64,000 bases of DNA. Source: Tetrahymena elliotti 4EA (lineage: Eukaryota; Ciliophora; Oligohymenophorea; Hymenostomatida; Tetrahymenidae). The stretch covers positions 1,079,974 through 1,143,973 of the forward strand of contig JH720298.1 of NCBI GenBank assembly GCA_000231825.2, read 5' to 3'. Under the pieces are notes generated by a model, which had not been told where the DNA came from, made no database searches, and was given only the letters and a program-made list of their open reading frames with translations. Made by a program: the position numbers and the translations under genes. Shown here piece by piece: positions 40,595-52,026 of the stretch. Each line of letters opens with the position of its first letter. Within the stretch, counting starts at the first letter, position 1.

Positions 40595-43500
40595 TTTTTT
40601 TGGTATCTCTTCTATTTACTTACTTATTTAATTAATTGCAAGGAATACCTTTTTTATTAGATAATTAAAAAAAATATTATTATCTATCTTCTCGGAATTA
40701 AGTATTTAAACTCCTCTATTTTTCTCTAGCTTCGATTACTAATTAAAAATTAATTAAAAAAATAAATTTATCAAACAAAAATATTAACTTACTTTCATTA
40801 AAAAATCTTGAATCACTGAATTGACTGATAAAATATAATTAAAATTTTGAAATTAAATTATCCTTGAAATAGAAATCTTTTAATTGATCAATCATTAATT
40901 CCCTTCAAAACATCTATTCAATTCAAATAATTTAAGGTAACTACCAGAAATAATCAGATTAAATTCCACTTACTATTTTTTGTTACAAAAATTCTCAATT
41001 TTATTTCTCGTCATGATAATTCAAAGATCTCTCTAATTCTTATAGTTTCTGTTATGACCTCATCTTTTAAAAAATAGTACAAATTTTAAGCTAAATATTC
41101 ACTGGTTTTTAATTTTTTAACAGAAGTTTAAAAAGAATTATAACAAACAAATATTTCATATTTTTAAAGAGTTTTTTCATTAGAATTAAATAAAATATTT
41201 AAAAATTTTTTTGTTTTTGAAACTTATCATTTTAAAAATGAAACAAATATTTAATAAATATTTAAAATATGGATTTGTCTATTTAAATCAATTAATTGTA
41301 AATTAAAAAAAGAAATAGAAGAAATATCTAAATTAGACTCAATTCTAAAACTTAAATTATGATTTTTATTGCAAGAAAAAAATAACATATTTAAAATATT
41401 AATTTAGAATACTCTTATTTTACACAAAATTAAGATGACTAATGAAAAATAGCACTAAATGATATGGCAATGATAATAGGGAATAAATAAAAGTTGAGAT
41501 CATTTTTTAATGCTGACTTTGGAGTGAAAAACTTTTTGTAAATTTTGTAATTGAAAAAATTTACACAAAAAAGCTATTTGTAAACTAAAATATTTAATTT
41601 ATAGAAAAATAAATTCTTTAAAAAGTCTTTAAAATAACATTTCATAATAATACTCTTAATTTTTGAAAAAAAATTTTTAAAACTATACCCTCCCTGCTTA
41701 ACTTTTAGAAATTCTGGAAATTTGATGAATTTTCTAAAGGAAAATCTTACTAAAATAAATTTAATTCATTTAAGTAAATGAATTTTATCTGTTACCTACT
41801 AATCATAAAAAAAATCAAAAAATTTTCAAAACATACACATGTTTATTCTGGGCAACTAGAAATCACATAATTATTTTTAAAATTACTTTTGAAATTATCT
41901 CTAGCTATCTATCTACTTTTACAAAAATTTAACTAAAACCTTTAAATATTTTTGAAGTTAGATTTATTTTTATTTCTCAAAATATTTTTGATTAAATAAA
42001 ATAAAACTTAAAAATACATTTTTAAAATAATTCTATTTTAATATTAATTTAAACCATAATAAATATTTGGTTTTGAGAGAAGATAAATAAATTTATCAAT
42101 TAAAAATAATAATGGCAAATTAATCTAAAAGATAGTATAATAAATCTGTTTAGTTTTTGAATATTTTTTTAAATAAATACTTAATAGGTAATTATTAATT
42201 AATTGTACAAAATAATAATATACAATTAAATTAATAAATAATTTGAAAACTATTCTATTATTATTATTACTAAAAATATTTATTTATTTAGATTTTTCTA
42301 AAGAGATAATGCAATAGAAATATAAAAGCTTAATTTTTTACTTTTTTTTTAGATTAACATTTTTGGCAATAATATTTTCCAATGAAATCAAAAAGTTTCT
42401 TTTGTTTATTTTTTTTGAGGATTCAATTTAAAAGTCAAAAACAGTGGTTGTTAAATATTCATTTGCTTATTAAATAAGCTAGATTTATATTTACAAAGAA
42501 AAATTTGTCACAATAAAAGAAAAAAGAATAAAACATGTAACAATAAGGGATTATTCTAATAAAAATGAAAGATGTAAAAAAATCAAGGTTTAAATATTTT
42601 TAATCTGAATTGATTATCTTTATTTTTGAATGAAGTTGAAAAGTTAATTTAAATTTTTGAGAATCAATTTAAAATAAGAAATAATTTCAATTAAAAGCAA
42701 GAATAGATAGATAGAAATATATTAAATTACCAGTCTTATTAGTGATAAAAAAAGATTTATTTTATTTTTGTTTTCATAAAAACTAAAAAGAATAAATGTT
42801 TTGTGAAGTCAAAATATAATTAAAACTATTTTTATTAACTCATTTTAATCAAGCACTTCTTTTAAGAATTTTATTATCAAAAATTAATAAACTATTTTTC
42901 TGTCTGATTTGTTTTATTTTCAATTCATCTTTTTAATTTTTGATGAATTTATTTTATTTTTGACTTTTTGATGGAACAAATTTCTACACTGAAAACATTA
43001 TTAGAAACTAATTTTTAATGTATTAAGGGCAAGCAGATCATGCTTTAATTTTATCTCTTCTAATACAATTTTAAAAATATTTCTTTTTCACTTTTTTTAT
43101 TAGAAATTATTAATCCTATATTGAATATTTTTTTTATTAGAAATTATTAATCAATCCAATAATTATTTTGTAGATTTTAAATTTCAAAAAATTCTTCCAG
43201 TTTCCAATTAATAAAAAATGTTTAAAAAAATAGTTTGAAATAAATTAAGTAAGTATCTTACTATTTTGTTAGGTTATTTTTATCAATATTTCTAAAAAAT
43301 TTAAGAATAAATAAACAATAACTATTAATAGTAAGGAAGAAAGAATACTTTTATTGATTTATTTGGTCAAAAATATTTAAAATTAAATGTTAAGAAATAG
43401 TGTATTGGCTTTTAAAATTCAATTGTTAGTTTTTCTAATTTTTAATATTCTAAAAGAAAATTATTTAATTGAATGTACCTTATTTCCCCTTTCGGTCTTA

Positions 43501-44267
43501 GGTAATGAGATGTCAGGTAAGCTTAGAAAGTGTAAATTTTTAACATATTTGTTCATATCCCCAGTATTTTTTCTCTAATTGAAGGACGAGGTTTGAGGAA
43601 ATACAGTAATTGTGAATTATTTTTGTTATTTATTCAATTATGGTCACTCTTCCAAATTAGAAATGTATGTTGAAAATTTTTAATTTAGTTTTATCAGAAA
43701 AGAAAGAAAGAAGAAATAATAATTGAAAATCAGAAAATTAATAAAAAACTATCTTGGTAAATATTAATCAAAAATAGTGTAACAAAAAATATTGTTTATT
43801 CTGCGTTTTTTCTGATTTTAATAAAAAAATGATACTAATTATTTTTATTCGTTTTTTTTGAAATAGATTAATTTACATAATTAAAATGAAAAAATTGATC
43901 AACTTCAAAATGATACTTAATAAATTAATTTTCTTTTAAATTAATAGATATTTAATAGAGAATTACTTAATAAACACACTAACTTATTTAAATATAAAAA
44001 AATTAATTGAATAAGCAAGGTTGTATTTTTAATTAATCTTTTTAATTCTGACAGATAATTAATTAAATCAAATTTAATTTTAATAGGTATCTATCCGATA
44101 TTTAATTAGCTACCCTGACCTTCTTCCCTTCTCTCATAATGGGTAATTAGATATTCACTCATCTTGGTTGTATAATAATTTAAATATTTCTAAAAGATCA
44201 TTTAAAATTCAATCAACTTATTTCAAAATATTAAAGGAGAGAACAGCTTTCTTGAATAAAGATAATT
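40595..44267. other. Long AT-rich intergenic region
   Basis: 3.7 kb with no supportable gene. A 62-68 aa ORF from 43387 (ciliate code) begins with a hydrophobic stretch but has no other sign of being real. A 24-bp direct repeat is listed separately. An imperfect inverted repeat occurs around 44093-44157 (gatatttaattagctaccc and gggtaattagatatt), with a local rise in C content between its arms. Confidence 0.5.
43092..43152 (+). repeat. Short direct repeat, 24 bp, two copies
   Basis: The string tttattagaaattattaatc occurs twice, ending at 43115 and at 43152, with a 13-nt spacer. It is probably replication slippage in AT-rich DNA. Confidence 0.6.
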
Positions 44268-45743
44268 ATGAGTGCTATAATTAACGTTGACTGTGAAGGA
44301 TATTTATCGAAAATATAGGTAGATATTAACTAAAATCTTCATGTCTTACGAAACAATTTGAAACATGCAGATTTCTTTTATATTGATAAAGATGGAATCC
44401 AAATCGATATTAATTTTGAAAGCAATTTCAAAGTCAGTGATATCTTGGATGAAACTTCTAATACAATATACTTGAAACCTTAACAGTAAAGATTGTATCA
44501 GTTTTCTAAAGACGTTATGACCCAGTTAGAAATGAAAAACTAGGAAATAGAAGATCTTAAAAAATAGCTCATAGAGCAGAAGATTTATGCTAGAAATCTG
44601 GAAATAGAAATTGTAAAAAACAAAAAAATAGATGACTCTGATGCTAAGAAATAGTTATTTTCTAATTTAAATGTAAATAAAGAATATTATGAAGAAGAGG
44701 AATATAAATCTTAATCAGATTCTTTTTAGAAAAAATTCGTTAATGATAAAGATTATTTTAAATATGTTATTTTAAATCCAGTTGCTAATTCTATTCATAA
44801 GAATGATCATTCAAAAATGCCTTCTAAACCTGTTGATTTTGCAGGTAACTTATGCAACAAAGATTTTTTATAATAACAATGCGAGTAATAATAATATAGA
44901 ACTTAGCATTTAGAAAAGGTTCTTTATCCTTAGAAAAAGGTGAAAGAGTTAACTTATGAAGAATTATAAAAGAGAAAAATAGAGCATTAAGTCAGCATAG
45001 TTAGACCAAGGATAGAAAATAATCTAAACAGACTAGAGTCATAGATGAGAATGATGGAATTTATCTTGAAAAACAAAGACTAGATAAATATGAATAAGAA
45101 TTATCACATTACAATAACTCAAGAAACTGTATCTAGAACTGAAACTTAATATAATAATACAGTTTGTATGTCATGTAATTAGACTTGCCATGAAAATTGC
45201 ACATATAATAATGAAAAGTCAGATTGTATAGCAATTTAAGAAGACTTTTGCACAGTTTGTCCTTTCAGATGTAGATGGGATTAACATTAAAACAAATTAT
45301 ATAAAATTTAATACAAATTGGCTAGTAAAGTAATTACTGTTGATGATTTAAGAAAAATTTACTGTTAAACTGAATCAGATACCCTTCAAAGCGATTCAAT
45401 CCTTTTAGGCCTTATGAAAGAATTTTTGACTTTAAAAAAGCAAGTTTTTAATGAAATCTTCAATCTTTAAGTATCTATCAACAGGTTTGGAAATCTTATG
45501 AATAGGCCAAACGATATCTCATCTTTAGAAATTATAGAATCCATGGTTTAAAATGAAAAGAATGTAAGAAAATTAGGATATTTACTTAGAGTGAAGCATT
45601 TAGAAGATTTAAAAATCTAGCTTTAAAATATTAACAAACTCTAAGGAGTTCTTAGACAAAAAGAAATGGAATCTATCTTTAATGACTATAAGTAGCAAGT
45701 AATTAACTTAAAGTTGTAAAATATTAACTCAATTTTATTTTGA
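44268..45743 (+). CDS. Coiled-coil protein with AIG1-type Cys-rich C-terminal module, no G domain
   Basis: Intronless ORF of 491 aa. The N-terminal 80 residues (MSAIINVDCEGYLSKIQVDI onward) look like a small beta-grasp-type domain, followed by coiled coil (about 85-150) and a Gln-rich linker. The C-terminal half carries a distinctive Cys/His block at residues 300-340: TVCMSCNQTCHENCTYNN, CIAIQEDFCTVCPFRC, WDQHQN, preceded by TYEELQKRK and helical segments, and followed by INRFGNLMNRPNDISS. From memory, this block normally sits downstream of AIG1/septin-like P-loop GTPase domains in ciliates, fungi and animals. Here no P-loop (GxxxxGKS/T) or other G motif is present, so the module stands alone. 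It probably binds zinc. The cellular role is unknown. The start is the first ATG of the frame and is consistent with the domain content. Confidence 0.75.
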
Positions 45744-48077
45744 TCAATTTCATCAATTTTACAACATCAAAGTTAATTTTATCATTTTATATTACTTGTG
45801 TTCATTAATTCTCCTTTACTCTTTCAAAATCAATTTGTAGACATTAAATTTTTCTAAAATAACAAATTATTTCTAAATGATCTGATTATAAGAGTTTTTT
45901 TTATTTAACACTCCAACACCCTTTCGTTAAAAAATATTTTGCTCTAAATTACAATATTTAGTCATCTTATTTTGATAAATTTTATATATTCTTCGAAATC
46001 TTCCATTTTTTTATTCTCTTGCACAATTTCAAACAATATGAAGGCTATTCATTTTATTAAAAGAAAATTTAATTTTTTAAAAGTTTGAATTCTTATAAAA
46101 GTTTTTTTCTTGATATTTGTTTCAACTAAAAAAATATTTCTCTCTTTAAAAATTGTAGAATATTTATTAAATTTCATTTTTCTAAATAAAATTAAAGCTT
46201 GTTATATGAGTAAACATTTTCTTACTTTTTTACTTCCAAAATTCATAATTTTAGCTTGTTCTATTTTAATTTTGATAATAGCCTCATTTATTTTGAAAAA
46301 AATTTATTTTCAAAAAATAGATTTTATTGATTTTATGGGAGGGGTGGGGTTGTGTGGATTTAGAATTTTTTTTATTTAAAGCCAAAGATAGGGTACTTAA
46401 AATAACCCTATTCAATAATTATAATAAAATCTTACTTCTAAGGTTTTATGGTAACTTATGGTTGAATAGGGATAGTTTAACCAACATTTTTATAGTTTGG
46501 ATTATAAAAAATTAAATCAGAGAATTGTCTTAAAATATTTAGAAAGGAAGGAGTTGCTTTAAAGGAAAATAAAAATAACAAACATAATCTATCTTGATGT
46601 CAACGCAATCTATTTTAAAATTAATATAAAAATTTGAAAATTTTTAATTCGAAACTTTAATTTATTTCCTTATTTACATGAAAAGTTGACGTTTTGGATT
46701 AATAATTTAGTTTTTTGATTAAATTAAGAAAGAATTTTTTATTATAATATATTGGTTGAGTTAAAATGAAACTATCTTTCTATTTCTTTGAATTAGTTAT
46801 TTATTTATTGATTAATTGAGAAATACAATTTGGTTTAATAGAAATGATTAGATTTTATGTTAGATTAAGTGGATGGTAATTAGTATTTTCTGAGATGAAC
46901 ATGGTATAAAATTAACAAAGTAAATTAAAAAAAACTAAATTAAATTTAAAGTAAAAAAGAGCTTAGATAAATTTAGAGATTTACAATTGTTAATCATAAT
47001 TTAGAATGGCTTTAAAAGTAATTAAGAAAGATAGAAAAATATTAGAATTACAAATTTTTAAATAATGTTTTTGCTTAACTTTAAAATTAGAACTATTTGT
47101 TCATTCCTTCTTTAAGTCAATCATCTGAAAAAAGGGGGGTTAAGTATTCTAATATGAATTAGACAAAAATATGTTAAAAATCAATGATTATTTAGATTAA
47201 ATATTGCAAATAAACACTAATTTGATTATATAAAGAGAGAAAAATAGACGATGAGTTGAAAGAGAGAAAACGCTGAGTAAAGATGCGTGGTGTTAAATTA
47301 AAACTATGACAATTTTGCAATATAGACGAATTAATTATTTGGTCAAAGGTGGGTTAGATTCGGCTAAAAAAAGTAGTCATATGCATAATGATATAATATT
47401 TGAAGATATGTTAGGGATTGATTGATTGATTAATATAAAGTTAAGAAAATAGTAAAAAGATAATATAAAAAAAGACAAGAAAAGGTAGGAGAAAAGATTG
47501 AAAAAACCAATAATTTAAAAAAAGAAAATAAAAAAAATAATAAATCAAAAATAATTAAAAAAAAAGAAAAAAAGTAAATTAAAAAAGTAAAAAAGAATCT
47601 AAATATTTTACATAGAATTTAATTAAAAAACTAAAGAAAGCTAATTAATATTTTTCTTCTTTCAACTGCATAATTAAATAGCAAATGAAAACATATGTAT
47701 TCAATTATTTCTTTTCATTATTATTATCATTATTACTATTTACATACATTCTTTCAATTATTATGTATGTAACTATGTACATAAATAAACGTTTCTCATC
47801 AGGTTCATTCATTTTTAATTCTTTATGTTAAAAATATAGCCCACTTCTACAGCTCCTATTATATCCTTCAATACTTAATTTCAAAGAAAAGTAATCTCAT
47901 TCATACTTACTTACTTTTTTCTATTCATTTTCTGTTTTTTATTTCTGGTTTTTGGTTGCGTAGAATTTAATTTCATTCAATTTTCTGCAGTCAACAATCA
48001 TCATTATTGATTCATTATTTTTTCAAATATTTATCTAATCCAATTTTAAATTTCAATAGAGGCCCAAAGTGAAGAAC
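45744..48077. other. AT-rich intergenic, no gene supported
   Basis: 2.3 kb. Contents noted: a perfect 10-bp inverted repeat ccctattcaa / ttgaataggg (46406-46415 and 46462-46471); a 14-bp match (46441-46454, aggttttatggtaa) to the right end of the foldback element at 63330; and a strongly purine-rich, A-rich plus strand at about 47450-47600. ORFs here have no protein-like composition. Confidence 0.5.
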
Positions 48078-49937
48078 ATGACAATATGCAAAATATCATC
48101 AATCCTTGAAAAGATCTAAGAAAATTCTTCAGCGATACCCCATTATAATTTTATGAAACATAAGATAATCGAATTTGACTTTGAAGAAGATTCCCACAAA
48201 TTAAAATTAAACTAAGATATATACACATAGAATAATTTAATCTCTATCAAGGAATTTCTATACAAAATACAAAGCAATCTGAAATGCTCTGATGAGCATT
48301 TTGTAGCTGCATTTTTGCTCATTTTGAAGTATTTAAGCCTTTCTTCATCTCAACTCACAGAAAGCAACTGTCAAAGGTACTTTAATTTATCACATATAAT
48401 TCATCATCCATCCAGTCATAGATTAATTAAGCATAAAGATACGATATATTTTATTCATATTTTTATTAAGAATTCTTCTTACTTTAAGAAGGTATTATTT
48501 AATTTATGCAAAGAAGAAGAAGTCTTACAATTTTACAACTAAACAGAATTAATAATTTTTCAGATTTGCTTTTTTTATTTTTGTTTGTTTATGCCCCTTC
48601 TAAATTCATATTCAAATAATTAAACCCAGTTATAAACCTTCTCTTGCATATCAATCAATAATAACTAACATATTGTTTTGCCTTAAAATTAGAGACATAA
48701 TTTTTTGAACCAGCAAAAAGAAATAGTCTTTCATTTATTTACCCATTTCTAATAGATTTTATATTACCCATGAAATAATTAATCTTCAGTCAATCAATCA
48801 ATCTATTTTTCATCAAAAAACTCTATTCGGTATTAAACTGTAAAAATTTATTTGTGTTCACTACAATAAAAGGAAGTGATTACAAATAAAGTTTAATATG
48901 TCATTAATTAAAAGGAATATTACCGATGTTACAACTTAATTGTTTCTATAAGTAAATTTACAAGCCTCCATGACTTTATTTTTTAACTAAACAAACTTTA
49001 AAAACAATCAAAGAAATTTCCATTTACTTTAGTGGCAAAATAAATCTATTTTTAAATATTTCTTCTATTTTAAAGAAATAAATACTATGCTTTACTTTTG
49101 AATTTTTCTCTCTTCTTCCTGATTAATTGATTGATTGTTAAGAGAGTTGAGCTGAACTAGTCTTAAATTTCTAAACAGATATATTATTAGTAGAAACAAG
49201 CAAAAAATTAATTAATAAATTAATGAATAATGAATGATTTAGATACTTTGCATAATTTTCGAATTTTTATTGAACCAGATATATTAATTAATTTAAAAAT
49301 ATTAAGTTAAGTGAATTAGATTTACTAAACCTCATCTCAAATCTATTAAAAAATATCTGTCCCCCACATTAACAAACCTTCTTCCTTCCTTACTAACTTA
49401 CCTATTAAGTGACATATCATCTATTATTTATCACTCCAACTATAGATAAAATATAATCTTCTTAGATCAATCGTTTCAGTTACAAACAAAGAAATAGATA
49501 ATTAGAAATAGAAATCTGTTATAGATACATTTGCTAAGTAGCAAAAAAAGCAGCATATAGAATAAACCCAACTCGTTACTTTCTTAAAATTTTAAAATAA
49601 AAAAGCTTAGTTATTTATTTTTATTGTTAATTTTTATGATTGATTGGATGTGTTTCAAGCAATGATTTCAAAATTTTATTTAAAATAATCCATTTATTTC
49701 TTACTAATTATCATTTATAAATAATATAGACTTATTGCTTGCGCCATGATGTTGATAGAAAAATAATATAGTGACTATGTAATGTCTCTCTACGCATATT
49801 CTAGAGGAGTTAACATACCTGTTAAAGATTTATAAGAAATGGAAATAGAATTTCTTTCAACTATTAAATGGTAAATTAATATTAAGGAAGAAGAATTCAC
49901 TTAATTCTAAGAATACTTTAACTGCATCAGTGCTTGA
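48078..49937 (+). CDS. PHO80-type cyclin (cyclin-box protein)
   Basis: Exons 48078-48376 and 49730-49937 give 168 aa. The cyclin box is recognisable: ISIKEFLYKIQSNLKCSDEH, then AAFLLILKYLSLSS, the NCQRLIACAMMLIEKQYSD helix that spans the splice, then GVNIPVKDLQEMEIEFLSTI and W. This is the small PHO80/cyclin-P form, which binds and activates a cyclin-dependent kinase. The AG|A junction makes the Arg of the conserved NxxRL motif, which supports the splice. The 1,353-nt intron is by far the longest in the window. The start is the ATG at 48078; an in-frame acceptor-like AG just upstream (about 48060) leaves open an additional 5' exon. The CDK partner and phase of action cannot be inferred. Confidence 0.85.
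48377..49729 (+). other. Large intron of the cyclin gene
   Basis: 1,353 nt from GTACTTTAAT to ATAATATAG. No nested ORF or RNA gene was recognised on either strand. Short GATT/AATC repeats occur near 48790 and 49120. Its length is about ten times the usual intron here, so a nested snoRNA or regulatory element should not be excluded. Confidence 0.6.
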
Positions 49938-52026
49938 TTGGATCAAATAAATATTTTGTTCTACCTACTAATTTAATAAATACAATAATAATAATAATAA
50001 TAATAATAAACTATCATATAAAATTACAAATGTTTTAATCTAGCAAAATGATGTATAAAATACCATCCATTTATTCTTTCATCCTACTTTGATAACCTTT
50101 AAAAGAATAAGATGCAATATTTGTATATAAATAGAACTAATTACTACTCTCTTAATATCAAATCATAAAAACAATAATAACTACAATATACTAAATAGTA
50201 AGTAAAAAAATAACCAATTTATTCAATAAAAATATCTCCCTTCTTATTTATTAATTCATAATAATCCTCTTTAACTATTATCAAAAGACTATCTCTAACA
50301 TTCTTTTGACTAATTTTAGCTTATTTATATATTTCTTTGAGCATTTATATCTTAATATATAATTATGTTAAAAATAGAATAGACACGAAAAAAGCTAACC
50401 TGAAAATTAATTTAAAATACCATCAAGGATAATTAAATTACTATAAGATGATTAAAAGTCTATTCTTAAATTTTCTTGTTAGCTATTATTAGTATGACTC
50501 ATTGCTAAAATGAGAATTTTAGTCTTCAAATTGATTCTAAAAGCTATCAATCAAGCAAGAAACAAATAAAGCTGAAATTATGGTTATTGATTGTACTAAC
50601 TAATTTTTACGCTTAAATAAATCATAAAAATAAATAAATAAACAAATAATAATTTTCCTTTTTAGAATAATATAAAAATATTGATACTGATTTATCCACT
50701 AACTGAGTCATAAATGTTAATATTATTAAATTAGTTTTAAATTAATATCAATAATAAATAAATAAACAAATGAATAGAATTAATTAACATATAAATGCCA
50801 TAAAAATAGAATTTGATAAAATATTTAAAAGCATATTAAATTTATAAAGGCAATAAATGAATAAAGTTTTCTATCTAAATTATCATCAGTTTGTTATCTA
50901 AAACTTTGGAACTTTAATTGTTGCTAAATAAATAAATAATTACAGTATTTATATTTTTAATTGTAAAAATGACTTTCTATCCATTTGTATTTTAATCTTT
51001 AATTTTTCTTTACCAAAAACCTAGCTAAAAATTAGCATTTTTTGAAGAAATAAAATTTTATCAAATTAATAAATAAAAGTAAAATAATTTATTATTAAAA
51101 ATTAAATTTAATCATAAAATTTACTTTTGAAAAAAATGACAGATATAAAATGAATAATATTTTTATTCAATGAAATTTATATTTTTTGTAATAATAATTT
51201 TTTATATTCATAGTTTTTGTGGTTATCATTTTCTTCTTCATCTTTTTCTTAGTCTTATTTATTTTGCGTAAAAAGAACAAATTTCAACTAAAAAGATACA
51301 AAATAATTTTTATAAAATGAGTGAAATCTTTTTTTAGACAGTAAAACATAAAAATTTTAAATGCTTAGATCCTTATTTTTTTTAATCAAAATTGATTGAT
51401 GAAAAAAGAGTTAGAGAAAAATAATTTTTTATTAAAAAATAATATTTTGTTCAATTAAATAAAATATTAAATTTTAATAGATGAAAATAAATTAGAAATT
51501 TGAAAAAATAAATAAAATGATGATGTCTTGTAAAATTTTAAAAAAGTTAAAATTTAACTCTGAAAAATTTACCTTAAATAAAAATAAATTAAAAATGGAA
51601 AATTAAATAGAAAAGGCTTGTAAAAGTGAAGAAATTTTATATATTTATTGAGTATTGGGAAGATAAATGAATTTAAAAATTAAGATGAACAAGAATTTGA
51701 TAAGAAATGAATGAGGATGCTTGTTATTAGTTAATTAATTAATAATATAGTGGAAATAGGTTTGAATAATATTAATACTTGGATATGAAGGTAATGGATT
51801 GATTGATAATTAAGATTAAATGTAGATCGATAGAGAAATTAAACTAAATCAAATAAGGAGAAGAGAGAAAAGAACAAATCAATGATCTTTTAAAAAGAAA
51901 GAGTATATTAAATAGAATCTTTACATACAAACATTTATTATCAATATCCTCTTTGCTTGAGTATTAAAAGATAACAAATAGGAGAGACATCGAAATTATA
52001 ATAGAAAAGCAAAATTTAAATTAGAA
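49938..52026. other. AT-rich intergenic, no gene seen
   Basis: 2.1 kb with a trinucleotide microsatellite near its start and otherwise featureless AT-rich DNA. The promoter of the mS29 gene must be at its right end. Confidence 0.6.
49984..50009 (+). repeat. (AAT)n microsatellite
   Basis: About 26 bases of perfect AAT/TAA trinucleotide repeat, just downstream of the cyclin stop codon. Non-coding here; the same motif encodes polyglutamine in the minus-strand gene at 55677. Confidence 0.95.

Noticed and set aside
43387..43593. ORF of 68 aa with a hydrophobic start
   Set aside because: With only one stop codon in AT-rich DNA, ORFs of this size arise by chance; there is no recognisable domain.
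46110..46515. Two overlapping plus-strand ORFs of 62-89 aa
   Set aside because: Low-complexity hydrophobic translations over homopolymer runs; the region has an inverted repeat instead.
47122..47384. Minus-strand ciliate-code ORF of about 87 aa in a locally GC-richer patch
   Set aside because: Composition is Ser/Phe/Ile-rich without protein-like pattern, with no splice or family support.
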